DNA from: Bacteroidales bacterium
GTDB lineage: Bacteria > Bacteroidota > Bacteroidia > Bacteroidales > UBA1556
NCBI GenBank assembly: GCA_029935325.1
Contig: JAOZKO010000056.1
Location: 1-12,644 of the forward strand
Direction: 5' to 3'
Length of the DNA stretch: 12,644 nucleotides
Shown: positions 1 through 7,549 of the stretch, one piece after another
Position numbering within the stretch: position 1 is the stretch's first letter
Layout of the letters: each line of letters begins with the position of its first letter
The notes under the pieces: generated by a model
What the model saw: the letters and a program-made list of their open reading frames with translations, nothing else
Database searches by the model: none
What the model was told of the DNA's origin: nothing
Translations under genes and position numbers: made by a program

Positions 1-124
1 ATTTAGTCATTGTTTGTATTATTAATTATGACAGCGAAGATATGAAAATAAATAGCTCGTTTCATTATTATTGCTTAAGCATTTATAGCATGTTTCATCA
101 TTGTGTAATAATACTTTATATCCG
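1..124. other. AT-rich stretch without a recognisable gene
   Basis: I see no gene here. The only structured element is a perfect 10-nt palindrome TGCTTAAGCA at 72-81. Reading frames that start here run into the 8-bp repeat and look non-coding. Any gene to the left of the window is not visible. Confidence 0.6.
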
Positions 125-268
125 CTCAACTTCCCAAGCTCTCAACTTCTCAACCTCTCAACTTCTCAACTTCCCAACCTCTCAACTTCCCAAACTCCCA
201 AGCTCTCAACCTCTCAACCTCTCAACTTCCCAACTTCCCAAGCTCCCAACTTCCCAAGCTCTCAACTT
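125..268. repeat. 8-bp tandem repeat array, consensus CYCAASYT
   Basis: Eighteen consecutive 8-bp units stand in perfect register from 125 to 268. The commonest are CTCAACTT, CTCAACCT, CCCAAGCT and CCCAACTT; one unit reads CCCAAACT. Variation is confined to the second base and to bases 6 and 7. A degenerate nineteenth unit (269-276) contains the stop codon of the minus-strand gene that ends at 271, so the array abuts that gene directly. Because 8 is not a multiple of 3, the array reads as a 24-bp (8-codon) period and stays open in two plus-strand frames, giving meaningless Ser/Gln/Leu-rich translations. Units are too short and have no spacers, so this is not CRISPR. The role is unknown; replication slippage is the simplest origin. 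Confidence 0.95.
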
Positions 269-270
269 CT

Positions 271-675
271 CTACTCCCCCTTCTCAATATGTTTTTGCTC
301 CTTTACTTCGCTTTCAAGCTCACTGAGGTATTCCACAATTTGCTCGTTAATATCAGCCATTTCATCAGGAAAGGAAGCGTAATACTCTACATTAGCATTG
401 AGCTGCTCTTTATCAATATTATGCTTTGTAAAAAGATCTTTATAATAGTACCGAGTTAACTCTCGTATATCTCCACCAAGGCTTATTTTTTGTCGAATAA
501 CAGTTTCTACCAAACGAATATCAATCATAATCTCCAAAAATTCTTCCTTGGGAATAAATTTTTCAGGTTTAGCAATATCTTCACTCTGATGAGTGCTGCA
601 GGATGTATTTATCAGCATTAGCAGAATGCTTAGGATAAAGAAATGCTTTATAAACTTATTTTGAAAACTAATCAT
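271..675 (-). CDS. DUF4296 domain lipoprotein
   Basis: This 134-residue protein has a short basic N-terminus, a hydrophobic stretch at about 11-24 and a Cys at position 26 (context NTSC), which suggests a lipoprotein signal although the -3 residue (Asn) is atypical. The mature part matches the pattern I associate with DUF4296: a Pro/Glu start with a helix around IDIRLVE (51-57), a Tyr-rich segment YYYKDLF (76-82), then NVEYYASFPDEM (95-106) and a final helix. The family is found in Bacteroidota and has no known biochemical function. The gene overlaps the preceding barrel gene by 8 nt (ATGATTAG), so the two are probably translationally coupled. Its last codons (about 271-290) resemble the adjacent 8-bp repeat, and the stop codon lies in a degenerate repeat unit. 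Confidence 0.8.
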   Translation of the reverse strand: MISFQNKFIKHFFILSILLMLINTSCSTHQSEDIAKPEKFIPKEEFLEIMIDIRLVETVIRQKISLGGDIRELTRYYYKDLFTKHNIDKEQLNANVEYYASFPDEMADINEQIVEYLSELESEVKEQKHIEKGE

Positions 676-1330
676 TATAACTTGGCTTTCGTTCGTTGAA
701 TATATATATAAGTCTGAATGTTAGAACATTATTATACTGTTTGCGTATTACTTCGTCTCCAGAGAGGTAAGTATAAGTACGTGTTCTGATTTTAGCAAAA
801 GAATACGCATATCTAAAATTAAAGTTTAGCTTTTTATAAATAGGAAATCTTATGTCCACCATCCCATTTATATCACTTCTTGAAAAATCACCACTATATG
901 GAGTTACATCTGTTTGTATTCCCCACTCTATTTCTTTTACTCCAACAAGTCTTCCCCAACTCATCCCTAAACCAATTGTAAGAAATTCTTTATCCGTAAA
1001 GTGCACCATTACTGGTACTTCAGCATAATTCAGTCGCAAATTATAATATGGTAATTCTTTATTAGGGTTTTGTTGTGCAGGGTATTTTTGATATGCACCC
1101 TTTTGACTAAAGGAAGCTTCTAAACTTACGGACCATTTTTCTTTAATAGGGATAATTGCTACAGCTGCAGCATTGAAACCAATTTTTTTGAAACCATAAA
1201 CCTCATCACCATCCACCTGAGTAAGATTACCACCAAAGGCAATAGCACCCTGTATTCGCTGTCCAGAAGCTGTATTAGCTAACCATAGCAAAACCAATAA
1301 AGTGATAAAACTAGTTCCGATTCTTATCAT
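668..1330 (-). CDS. PorT-type outer membrane beta-barrel protein
   Basis: This 220-residue protein begins with a clear Sec signal peptide (hydrophobic 7-19, likely cleavage after TASG at 20-23, mature protein starting Gln-Arg). The rest alternates short amphipathic strands rich in Tyr, Phe and Gly, as in small eight-stranded barrels. The segment LNYAEVPVMVHF (100-111) corresponds to the conserved central strand of the PorT/OMP_b-brl families, and the chain ends with an aromatic strand (FRLIYIF, 205-211) near the C-terminus. PorT itself is a T9SS accessory factor, but the fold is shared by many proteins of unknown role, so I do not assign the symbol. It is the first gene of a two-gene unit with the DUF4296 lipoprotein. 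A perfect -7 element lies 20 nt upstream of the start. Confidence 0.75.
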   Translation of the reverse strand: MIRIGTSFITLLVLLWLANTASGQRIQGAIAFGGNLTQVDGDEVYGFKKIGFNAAAVAIIPIKEKWSVSLEASFSQKGAYQKYPAQQNPNKELPYYNLRLNYAEVPVMVHFTDKEFLTIGLGMSWGRLVGVKEIEWGIQTDVTPYSGDFSRSDINGMVDIRFPIYKKLNFNFRYAYSFAKIRTRTYTYLSGDEVIRKQYNNVLTFRLIYIFNERKPSYND

Positions 1331-1350
1331 TGATGTCTTCTAAAAAAATG

Positions 1351-1358
1351 CAAAAATA
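1351..1358 (-). promoter_or_regulatory. Bacteroidota -7 promoter element for the barrel/DUF4296 pair
   Basis: Read on the minus strand this is TATTTTTG, a perfect match to the Bacteroidota consensus TAnnTTTG, ending 20 nt before the ATG at 1330. I see no good -33 TTTG at the expected distance. It implies a leader of only about 15 nt. Confidence 0.5.
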
Positions 1359-1376
1359 ATTAATTGCATTGGGTTT

Positions 1377-1386
1377 TTAACGTTAA
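1377..1386. other. 10-nt perfect palindrome TTAACGTTAA
   Basis: A perfect palindrome lies in the 79-bp gap between the methyltransferase stop and the barrel gene start, about 20 bp upstream of the predicted -7 element. It could be an operator or a chance AT-rich palindrome. No T-run follows on the minus strand, so it does not look like a terminator. Confidence 0.3.
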
Positions 1387-1409
1387 CAATTGTAATATCG
1401 TGTGAATAA

Positions 1410-2096
1410 TTATTTCTTTTTTGCCCAAACGTATTCAGCAAATCCATATAAATCCCAATAAACGCTACCCATTATATATTTATACTTAATAATATTATGT
1501 ACAAATTTAAGAGGCATAATCATAATATTAAAATAATTTCTCCGAATACCTTTTGATTTAATCTCAAAGCCCATACTTTCCATTTGCTTAGCTAGTTCAT
1601 TCAGCTGATACATCCGAATATGTGTTGGGTCATCATGAAAATTTAATGTTCCCTTTTTACTAGGAAAATCAACACTACTTGACGAAGGGTATTCAATATA
1701 AATAAAACCACCACTCTTTAGTTTGGAAGAAAGTTTCTCAATAACTTGATCTCCATTCTCAAGGTGCTCAATTATATGTGCCATTATTATTCCATCATAA
1801 TATTGCTCAGGAATCTCTTCAAATTCCAATTTAGATAAGTCGAGATTAAAAAACTTATCCATATTAGCAATGTCATCAGTGGTATTATTATAGTTCAAAT
1901 CGAAATCGATACCATGATAAACAGAAGAGGGAAAATACTTTTTAAATTGTGATGGAGAGTGATTGCCACTACCAACATCAAGTAACTTAATGTCTTTGCG
2001 TCCAAAAGTTTTTTTGAACCACCACAATTTTGTTGGCATATATGAGAAAAGCATAAATAATATTAAATGAATAATAATTTGCAAAACTACAAACAA
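1410..2096 (-). CDS. class I SAM-dependent methyltransferase
   Basis: This 228-residue protein has a Rossmann-type methyltransferase core. Motif I is LLDVGSGN (38-45), the acidic end of strand 2 is GIDFD (62-66), and the motif preceding strand 4 is MAHIIEHL (105-112), followed by SGGFIYIEYP (128-137), typical of the Methyltransf_11/23 group. The substrate is not evident; genes of this type often act on small molecules, lipids or surface glycans. The N-terminus (about 1-20) is strongly hydrophobic and could anchor the protein to the membrane. The chosen start is TTG at 2096, the first possible start after an in-frame TAA at 2118-2120; ATG codons at residues 15 and 20 are alternatives that would remove most of the hydrophobic segment. 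It is transcribed divergently from the M23 peptidase gene. Confidence 0.8.
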   Translation of the reverse strand: MFVVLQIIIHLILFMLFSYMPTKLWWFKKTFGRKDIKLLDVGSGNHSPSQFKKYFPSSVYHGIDFDLNYNNTTDDIANMDKFFNLDLSKLEFEEIPEQYYDGIIMAHIIEHLENGDQVIEKLSSKLKSGGFIYIEYPSSSSVDFPSKKGTLNFHDDPTHIRMYQLNELAKQMESMGFEIKSKGIRRNYFNIMIMPLKFVHNIIKYKYIMGSVYWDLYGFAEYVWAKKK

Positions 2097-2110
2097 ATTA
2101 TCGGAATGGC

Positions 2111-2119
2111 ACCTCCTTT
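2111..2119 (-). promoter_or_regulatory. Perfect Shine-Dalgarno sequence upstream of the methyltransferase
   Basis: On the minus strand this reads AAAGGAGGT and continues with G, a complete match to the complement of the 16S rRNA 3' tail. The GGAGG core ends 15 nt before the TTG start, longer than the usual 5-10 nt. Strong SD sequences are uncommon in Bacteroidota, which mostly initiate without them, so this one may compensate for the weak TTG codon or may be coincidental. Confidence 0.45.
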
Positions 2120-2194
2120 AGATAGTTTTTTCTAGTTTGAAAAACAATGTCTATAAAAATAGTTAATTTTCCAATAATAAGGAATCCATTTTCT

Positions 2195-2202
2195 TATCTT
2201 TG
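2195..2202 (+). promoter_or_regulatory. -7 promoter element for the M23-dxr-rseP-dxs operon
   Basis: TATCTTTG matches TAnnTTTG perfectly and ends 18 nt before the ATG at 2221. Upstream there is only a weak -33 candidate (TTTT at 2167-2170). Transcription would start near 2208, leaving a leader of about a dozen bases. Confidence 0.55.
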
Positions 2203-2220
2203 CGCAAATTTTAAATATTA

Positions 2221-3114
2221 ATGGCAAAAGAGAAACCCAAGGATAGTTTAGTAAAGCGGATTTTTAGAAATCTCCACTATAAATACAAACTAGTAGTAAT
2301 GAATGAGTTGACATTTGAAGAAACAATGTCATTTCGTTTGTCGCGAATGAATGTGCTTATTGTTTATGTATTGGTAACTATTATTTCTATTGTATTTACT
2401 ATATTTTTTATATGGATTACTCCAATAAAGGAGTATATCCCTGGCTATGCAAGTGTTGAAAAAGTAAAACAGGTTTATATTAATGAGTTTAAAATTGACT
2501 CTCTAAAAATAGAAATCCGACAAAGAGACCTCTATCTCGAGAATTTTAAGAGAAGGATATTGCGTGGTGAAGATTTAGGAGGACCTGATACTGTGAAAGC
2601 TCAAATAAAAGAAGGTGTTGATTATAAGAATATTCCTGATACAAAATCAGAGCAAGATTCAATGCTACGAAATGAGTGGGAAGAAAAAGAAAATTACGAT
2701 TTAATATATTATCCTTCGGAGAAAAATTATAGTGGAATTAGCCGCTTTGTATTTTTCACGCCAGTACATGGTTCTGTTATCAATGGTTTTGATAGCAAGA
2801 ATAAGCATTATGGTGTAGATATCCTGAGCAAGAAAGACTCTCCTATTAAGGCTACTTTAGATGGAATTGTGCTTCTCTCCACTTGGACTTTTGAAGGAGG
2901 ATATGTGATAGTTATTCAGCATGATGATGATATAATAAGTGCTTACAAACATAATTCTACCTTATTAAAATCACAAGGTGAGCGAGTAAAGGCAGGTGAG
3001 CCTATTGCAATTATTGGCAATACTGGTGAACAGTCAACAGGTCCTCACTTGCATTTTGAATTATGGTACCATCGTAATCCGGTAAATCCCGCCGATTTTA
3101 TCAATTTTGATTAA
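2221..3114 (+). CDS. M23 (LytM-type) peptidoglycan metallopeptidase, membrane-anchored
   Basis: This 297-residue protein has a basic cytoplasmic N-terminus, one transmembrane helix at about 44-66, a charged linker with coiled-coil character (about 80-115) and a C-terminal M23 domain from about 178. Zinc ligands are visible: His196 and Asp200 in HYGVD, and His278 in HLHFE; His244 and His276 are the expected catalytic histidines. All key residues are present, so it should be an active endopeptidase cutting peptidoglycan cross-links in the periplasm, unlike the degenerate EnvC/NlpD activators. The N-terminal layout, including the EYIPGYAS segment after the helix, is typical of a Bacteroidota subfamily. 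It begins with ATG 18 nt after a -7 element and leads a cluster with dxr only 12 bp downstream. Confidence 0.9.
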   Translation: MAKEKPKDSLVKRIFRNLHYKYKLVVMNELTFEETMSFRLSRMNVLIVYVLVTIISIVFTIFFIWITPIKEYIPGYASVEKVKQVYINEFKIDSLKIEIRQRDLYLENFKRRILRGEDLGGPDTVKAQIKEGVDYKNIPDTKSEQDSMLRNEWEEKENYDLIYYPSEKNYSGISRFVFFTPVHGSVINGFDSKNKHYGVDILSKKDSPIKATLDGIVLLSTWTFEGGYVIVIQHDDDIISAYKHNSTLLKSQGERVKAGEPIAIIGNTGEQSTGPHLHFELWYHRNPVNPADFINFD

Positions 3115-3126
3115 GAAAAAGATTTT

Positions 3127-4302
3127 ATGCAAGATACTTCCAATAGTAAGCCAACTCCAAAACGTATAGCAATATTAGGGTCCACAGGTTCCATCGGAAC
3201 ACAGGCTTTGGAAGTTATACAGGAGCATTCTGATAAGTTTGCTGTTGAAGTGCTTACAGCAGGTAATAATGTTCAGCTATTAATTCAACAGGCTAAAATT
3301 TTTAAGCCTAATGTGGTTGTTATTGAAAATGAAGACCACTATAGCACATTGCAAGATGCGCTAGGGAATTTAGACATCCAAATATATGCTGGCAAGGAAG
3401 CCATAAATCAGATTGCGGAAATGGGGAGTATTGATATGGTATTGGTAGCAATTGTTGGTTTTGCAGCATTAAGCCCCACATTGAGAGCTATAGAATCAGG
3501 CAAGCAAATTGCTATTGCCAACAAAGAAACCTTTGTTGTAGCAGGCGAGCTCGTAACAAAAAAAGCTCGGGAAATGGGTGTAAATCTTTATCCCATAGAT
3601 TCCGAGCATTCAGCTATCTTTCAGTGTTTAGTTGGTGAATTTCACAATCCCATTGAAAAGATTATTCTTACAGCTTCTGGCGGACCCTTTAGAGGAAAAA
3701 CTAAGGATTTCCTCAGCAAAGTAACACCTAAGGATGCATTAAAACATCCCAATTGGGAAATGGGAGCAAAAATCACTATCGATTCTGCTAGCATGATGAA
3801 TAAAGGTTTGGAAGTGATTGAAGCACACTGGTTATTTGGTCTTGATGCTAAGCAAATAGAAGTTTTGGTACACCCTCAATCCATTGTTCACTCCATGGTA
3901 CAATTTACCGATGGTAGCATAAAGGCACAAATGGGATTACCTGATATGAAGCTACCTATACAGTATGCATTAGCATATCCTAATAGGCTTGAAAATTCAT
4001 TTCCACGTTTAGATTTCTCGAAATATCCTAGCCTAACATTTGAGCAAGCTGATGTTCAAAATTTTCGTAATCTTGCACTCGCTTACGAGGCCCTTGAGAA
4101 AGGTGGTAATATGCCTTGCATTCTTAATGCTGCTAACGAAGTAGCGGTGGATGCTTTTTTAAAGGAAAAAATAGGTTTCCTTAAAATTTCTGAGCTTATT
4201 GAGCGTTGTATGTTTCATTTGCCACAAATAAATCATCCTAATTTTGATGAATTATTACAAAGTGATATTGAAACACGTAATTATTTTAAGAGTTTGATTT
4301 AA
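3127..4302 (+). CDS. dxr: 1-deoxy-D-xylulose 5-phosphate reductoisomerase (IspC/DXR)
   Basis: This enzyme catalyses step 2 of the MEP isoprenoid pathway, converting DXP to 2-C-methylerythritol 4-phosphate with NADPH in the cytoplasm. The 391 residues are a normal full length. The N-terminal Rossmann signature GSTGSIG lies at 18-24, and ANKET at 131-135. Metal ligands are Asp158 and Glu160 (in IDSEH) and Glu229 (in NKGLE). Substrate-binding elements include SGGPF (184-188), the loop HPNW (207-210) and MMNKGLE (223-229). The C-terminal LNAANEVAV motif (333-341) is intact. It follows the M23 gene by 12 bp and precedes rseP by 13 bp, consistent with one transcript. There is no clear ribosome binding site, as is usual for Bacteroidota. 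Confidence 0.97.
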   Translation: MQDTSNSKPTPKRIAILGSTGSIGTQALEVIQEHSDKFAVEVLTAGNNVQLLIQQAKIFKPNVVVIENEDHYSTLQDALGNLDIQIYAGKEAINQIAEMGSIDMVLVAIVGFAALSPTLRAIESGKQIAIANKETFVVAGELVTKKAREMGVNLYPIDSEHSAIFQCLVGEFHNPIEKIILTASGGPFRGKTKDFLSKVTPKDALKHPNWEMGAKITIDSASMMNKGLEVIEAHWLFGLDAKQIEVLVHPQSIVHSMVQFTDGSIKAQMGLPDMKLPIQYALAYPNRLENSFPRLDFSKYPSLTFEQADVQNFRNLALAYEALEKGGNMPCILNAANEVAVDAFLKEKIGFLKISELIERCMFHLPQINHPNFDELLQSDIETRNYFKSLI

Positions 4303-4315
4303 TATAATATTATAT

Positions 4316-5632
4316 ATGGATGGATTAGTTATGGCAGGGCAATTAATTTTGGCCCTCTCAATTATAGTAAGCCTTCACGAATTTGGGCACTTTATAGCAG
4401 CAAGAGCTTTTGGTATTAAAGTAGAGAAGTTTTATCTATTTTTTGATGCTTGGGGAGTGAAGCTTTTTAAGTTTAAAAAAGGAGATACAGAGTATGGCAT
4501 TGGCTGGCTACCTCTTGGTGGTTACGTGAAAATATCAGGAATGATTGATGAGTCAATGGACAAAGAAGCAATGAAATTACCTCCTAAAGATTATGAGTTT
4601 AGATCAAAGCCAGCATGGCAAAGATTAATCGTAATGTTGGGTGGAGTAATAATGAATTTTATTCTTGGTATAATACTACTAGCTTTTGTTACAGTGCATT
4701 ACGAACAGCAATATCTTCCTGTTGATTCTATCGATAATGGAATTTACGCCTATGATTTAGCACAAAAAGTTGGATTTGAAACTGGCGACCAGATAGTAGC
4801 AGTAAATGGTGAAAAAATTGATCGCTTCAATGATATTCTTACTCAAAGTAATTTGATGGGAGCAACAGTTACTGTGCTTCGTGATGGTAAAGAAATTACG
4901 ATTACAATTCCTGATGATTTCTATAAAAATTATACTAAAAAGGCAAAACCATTATTTATAAAAGCCGATAATTTCAATTTTTCAATAGATAGTGTAAAAG
5001 ATGGAAGTCCAGCTCATAAGGCTGGTTTAATAGCAGGTGACAACGTTATCAATATTAATAATATTGAAATAACTAGCTTTGGAGATTTCAGAAATAATAT
5101 TGCCAAAAGCAAAGGCGAAACTGTTAATTTTGTGGTGCTACGACAAATGGATACTTTAAATTTATCAGTTGATATTGACAGCACTGGTGTAGTGGGAGTA
5201 TTTACAAACCTACCTCCCTATGAGTATAAATCATATACTGTTTCAGATGGTCTTAAGTATGGTTTAAGCGATGGAGTATCGATCCTAAAAGCTAATATGA
5301 AAGGCTTTGGTAAGATATTTAGCGGAAAAGAAAAAGCTACAGAATCACTTCAAGGGCCCATTGGAATTGCTACTATCTTTGGTGGTGAATGGCATTGGCA
5401 TCGATTCTGGTTTCTAACAGCTATGATATCTCTTATACTAGCATTTATGAATCTACTTCCTATCCCTGCTTTGGATGGTGGTCATGTGGTATTTCTTATT
5501 TTCGAAGTAATTACTCGCCGTCCTATTCCCGATAAAATTATGGAAAAAGCACAAATGGTTGGAATGGTTATACTGCTGGCATTAATGGTCTTTGTTATCG
5601 GTAATGATTTCTGGAAACATATATTGAATTAG
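4316..5632 (+). CDS. rseP: RIP (site-2) zinc metalloprotease RseP
   Basis: This is an intramembrane protease of the M50B family, 438 residues. The zinc motif HEFGH is at 21-25 in the first transmembrane helix (about 8-32), followed by the conserved LPLGGYVK (65-72). The second helix is at about 104-127, the third-helix motif with the last zinc ligand is LPIPALDGGH (381-390), and a final helix lies at about 411-430. Two periplasmic PDZ-like regions lie at about 131-200 and 215-290; the second contains the recognisable SPAHKAGLIAGDNV (231-244). In E. coli RseP cleaves the anti-sigma factor RseA and leftover signal peptides; the substrate here is unknown, and no sigma/anti-sigma pair is visible nearby. 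Genome linkage of dxr and rseP is seen in many bacteria. A second possible ATG lies five codons in. Confidence 0.95.
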   Translation: MDGLVMAGQLILALSIIVSLHEFGHFIAARAFGIKVEKFYLFFDAWGVKLFKFKKGDTEYGIGWLPLGGYVKISGMIDESMDKEAMKLPPKDYEFRSKPAWQRLIVMLGGVIMNFILGIILLAFVTVHYEQQYLPVDSIDNGIYAYDLAQKVGFETGDQIVAVNGEKIDRFNDILTQSNLMGATVTVLRDGKEITITIPDDFYKNYTKKAKPLFIKADNFNFSIDSVKDGSPAHKAGLIAGDNVININNIEITSFGDFRNNIAKSKGETVNFVVLRQMDTLNLSVDIDSTGVVGVFTNLPPYEYKSYTVSDGLKYGLSDGVSILKANMKGFGKIFSGKEKATESLQGPIGIATIFGGEWHWHRFWFLTAMISLILAFMNLLPIPALDGGHVVFLIFEVITRRPIPDKIMEKAQMVGMVILLALMVFVIGNDFWKHILN

Positions 5633-5641
5633 AAAATACTG

Positions 5642-7549
5642 ATGGATACCGAGCAAACGATAGAATATAAGTTATTGGATAAAATTGATAGTCCTAACGA
5701 CTTGAAGAAGCTTAAAGAAAGTGAGCTTCCTCTTGTTTGTGACGATATTAGACATTTCCTTATCGATTGTTTAGCTAGTAATCCTGGTCATTTTGGTGCA
5801 AGCCTTGGAGTTGTTGACCTTAGTGTCGCTCTACATTATGTTTTTAATACACCCTATGATAAAATTGTATGGGATGTTGGGCATCAAGCCTATGGACACA
5901 AAATCCTAACTGGGAGAAAGTCAAATTTCCATACCAATAGAAAATTAAATGGAGTAAGTGGATTCCCAAAAATTACTGAAAGTGAATTTGATGCTTTTGG
6001 TGTTGGGCATGCTTCCACATCCATATCTGCAGCATTAGGAATGGCGGTAGCATCAGAATTAAAAGGAGAAAAAGACCGACAACATATAGCAATTATTGGT
6101 GATGGTGCACTAACTGGTGGATTAGCTTTTGAAGGCTTGAATAATGCTGGTGTTGCTAAATCTAATCTATTAGTTATACTTAATGATAACGGAATTTCCA
6201 TTGATAAAGGTGTGGGTACATTAAAAGAATTTCTTTTGGATGTAACAACCTCCAAGGTATATAACAGCTTTAAGGATAAAACATGGAATGCGCTTGGAGT
6301 ACTAGGAACAAAGGGTCCTACTCCACGAAGAATATTACAAAAAATAGGTCAGGCTGTAAAGAACACTTTTCTAAAGCGTTCGGATTTAATGGAGTCATTA
6401 AATATGCGATATTTTGGGCCTATTGACGGGCATGATGTGGAAAGGTTAACCAAAGTACTGAAACTTTTAAAGAATATTCCTGGTCCTAAACTACTGCATG
6501 TAGTTACTAAGAAAGGCAAAGGTTTTCAGCAGGCTGAAATAGATCAAACTAGGTTTCATGCGCCAGGTAAATTTGATAAATCCACAGGGATAATTCAAAA
6601 GGAAGAAACATCTCATCTACCACCAAAATACCAGGATGTATTTGGAGAGACCATTTTAGAATTAGCGAAAAACAATGATAAAATTATTGGTATAACACCT
6701 GCGATGCTAAGCGGTAGTTCCCTTAATATTATGCAGGATGTAATGCCAAAACGAGTTTTTGATGTGGGAATAGCAGAGCAGCATGCTGTTACTTTTAGTG
6801 CAGGTTTGGCAACTCAAGGGTTAAAACCATTTTGCAATATATACAGTACATTTTTACAACGAGCCTACGATCAAATAATTCACGATGTGGCATTGCAAAA
6901 GTTAAATGTTACATTATGTATTGATAGGGGTGGACTAGTGGGTGAAGATGGCCCTACCCATCATGGTAGTTTTGATTTAGCATATTTACGCCTGATTCCT
7001 AATTTAACTATTATGGCTCCTATGAGCGAAATGGATTTGCGAAATATGATGTACACTTGTCAGCTAAAAGACGTGGGAGCAGCAGCAATTCGCTATCCTA
7101 GAGGTAGAGGTGTTAATACAGATTGGAGAAATAAGTTTGAAGAAATAGAAATTGGCAAAGCCAAAGAACTTCGAAAAGGAAAAGACATTGCAATTGTGAG
7201 CATAGGTCATATTAGTAACTTTGCCATTGATGCTGCTAATCAATTGCAAGATGAAATGAGCGTTGGTGTTTATGATATGCGCTTCCTTAAACCATATGAT
7301 GCAGAGATGTTGCATCAAGTTTTTTCGAATTATAAGCATATTATTAGCGTGGAGGATGGAACAATCGTTGGAGGTCTTGGAAGTCTTCTTACAGAGTTTA
7401 AAAACATGCATAATTATAGTAGTAGCATAAGTATGCTAGGGATTCCCGATAAGTTTATTGAGCACGGAAAACCTGCCGAATTATATGCAATTTGTGGCTA
7501 TGATACAAATGGTATTATTTCTACAATAAAAAATATTAAACAATCGTAG
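5642..7549 (+). CDS. dxs: 1-deoxy-D-xylulose-5-phosphate synthase (DXS)
   Basis: This thiamine-diphosphate enzyme condenses pyruvate and glyceraldehyde 3-phosphate to DXP, the first and controlling step of the MEP pathway; DXP also feeds thiamine and pyridoxal synthesis. At 635 residues it is full length. The ThDP/Mg signature starts at GDGALTGG (153-160) and ends at NDN (181-183). Other hallmarks are PGHFGASLG (48-56), WDVGHQAYGHK (77-87), YFGPIDGHD (257-265), the catalytic Glu379 in GIAEQHAVTF (376-385), and VGEDGPTHHGSF (433-444). The C-terminal transketolase domain (about 505-630) is complete. It starts 9 bp after rseP, so steps 1 and 2 of the same pathway flank the protease gene. A hairpin with a T-run begins inside its last codons. 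Confidence 0.97.
   Translation: MDTEQTIEYKLLDKIDSPNDLKKLKESELPLVCDDIRHFLIDCLASNPGHFGASLGVVDLSVALHYVFNTPYDKIVWDVGHQAYGHKILTGRKSNFHTNRKLNGVSGFPKITESEFDAFGVGHASTSISAALGMAVASELKGEKDRQHIAIIGDGALTGGLAFEGLNNAGVAKSNLLVILNDNGISIDKGVGTLKEFLLDVTTSKVYNSFKDKTWNALGVLGTKGPTPRRILQKIGQAVKNTFLKRSDLMESLNMRYFGPIDGHDVERLTKVLKLLKNIPGPKLLHVVTKKGKGFQQAEIDQTRFHAPGKFDKSTGIIQKEETSHLPPKYQDVFGETILELAKNNDKIIGITPAMLSGSSLNIMQDVMPKRVFDVGIAEQHAVTFSAGLATQGLKPFCNIYSTFLQRAYDQIIHDVALQKLNVTLCIDRGGLVGEDGPTHHGSFDLAYLRLIPNLTIMAPMSEMDLRNMMYTCQLKDVGAAAIRYPRGRGVNTDWRNKFEEIEIGKAKELRKGKDIAIVSIGHISNFAIDAANQLQDEMSVGVYDMRFLKPYDAEMLHQVFSNYKHIISVEDGTIVGGLGSLLTEFKNMHNYSSSISMLGIPDKFIEHGKPAELYAICGYDTNGIISTIKNIKQS

Noticed and set aside
72..81. 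Palindrome TGCTTAAGCA as a terminator or attachment site
   Set aside because: No T-run, no repeat copy and no mobile gene nearby; a chance palindrome is adequate.
125..268. CRISPR array
   Set aside because: Units are 8 bp and directly adjacent with no spacers, and there are no cas genes in the window.
42..382. Two overlapping plus-strand frames rich in Ser, Gln, Leu and Pro
   Set aside because: They are open only because the 8-bp repeat lacks stop codons in those frames; they show the repeat period and overlap the DUF4296 gene antisense.
2111..2120. Fragment of the 16S rRNA 3' end (plus-strand CACCTCCTTT)
   Set aside because: Identity is limited to the 10 anti-SD bases; flanking bases do not match rRNA, so it is better read as an SD on the minus strand.
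5890..6255. Minus-strand open frame inside dxs
   Set aside because: It lies entirely antisense to the conserved ThDP-binding region of dxs and has no recognisable domain.
7064..7411. Minus-strand open frame inside the 3' part of dxs
   Set aside because: It is antisense to the conserved transketolase C-terminal domain; Cys/Asn-rich composition is typical of a shadow frame.
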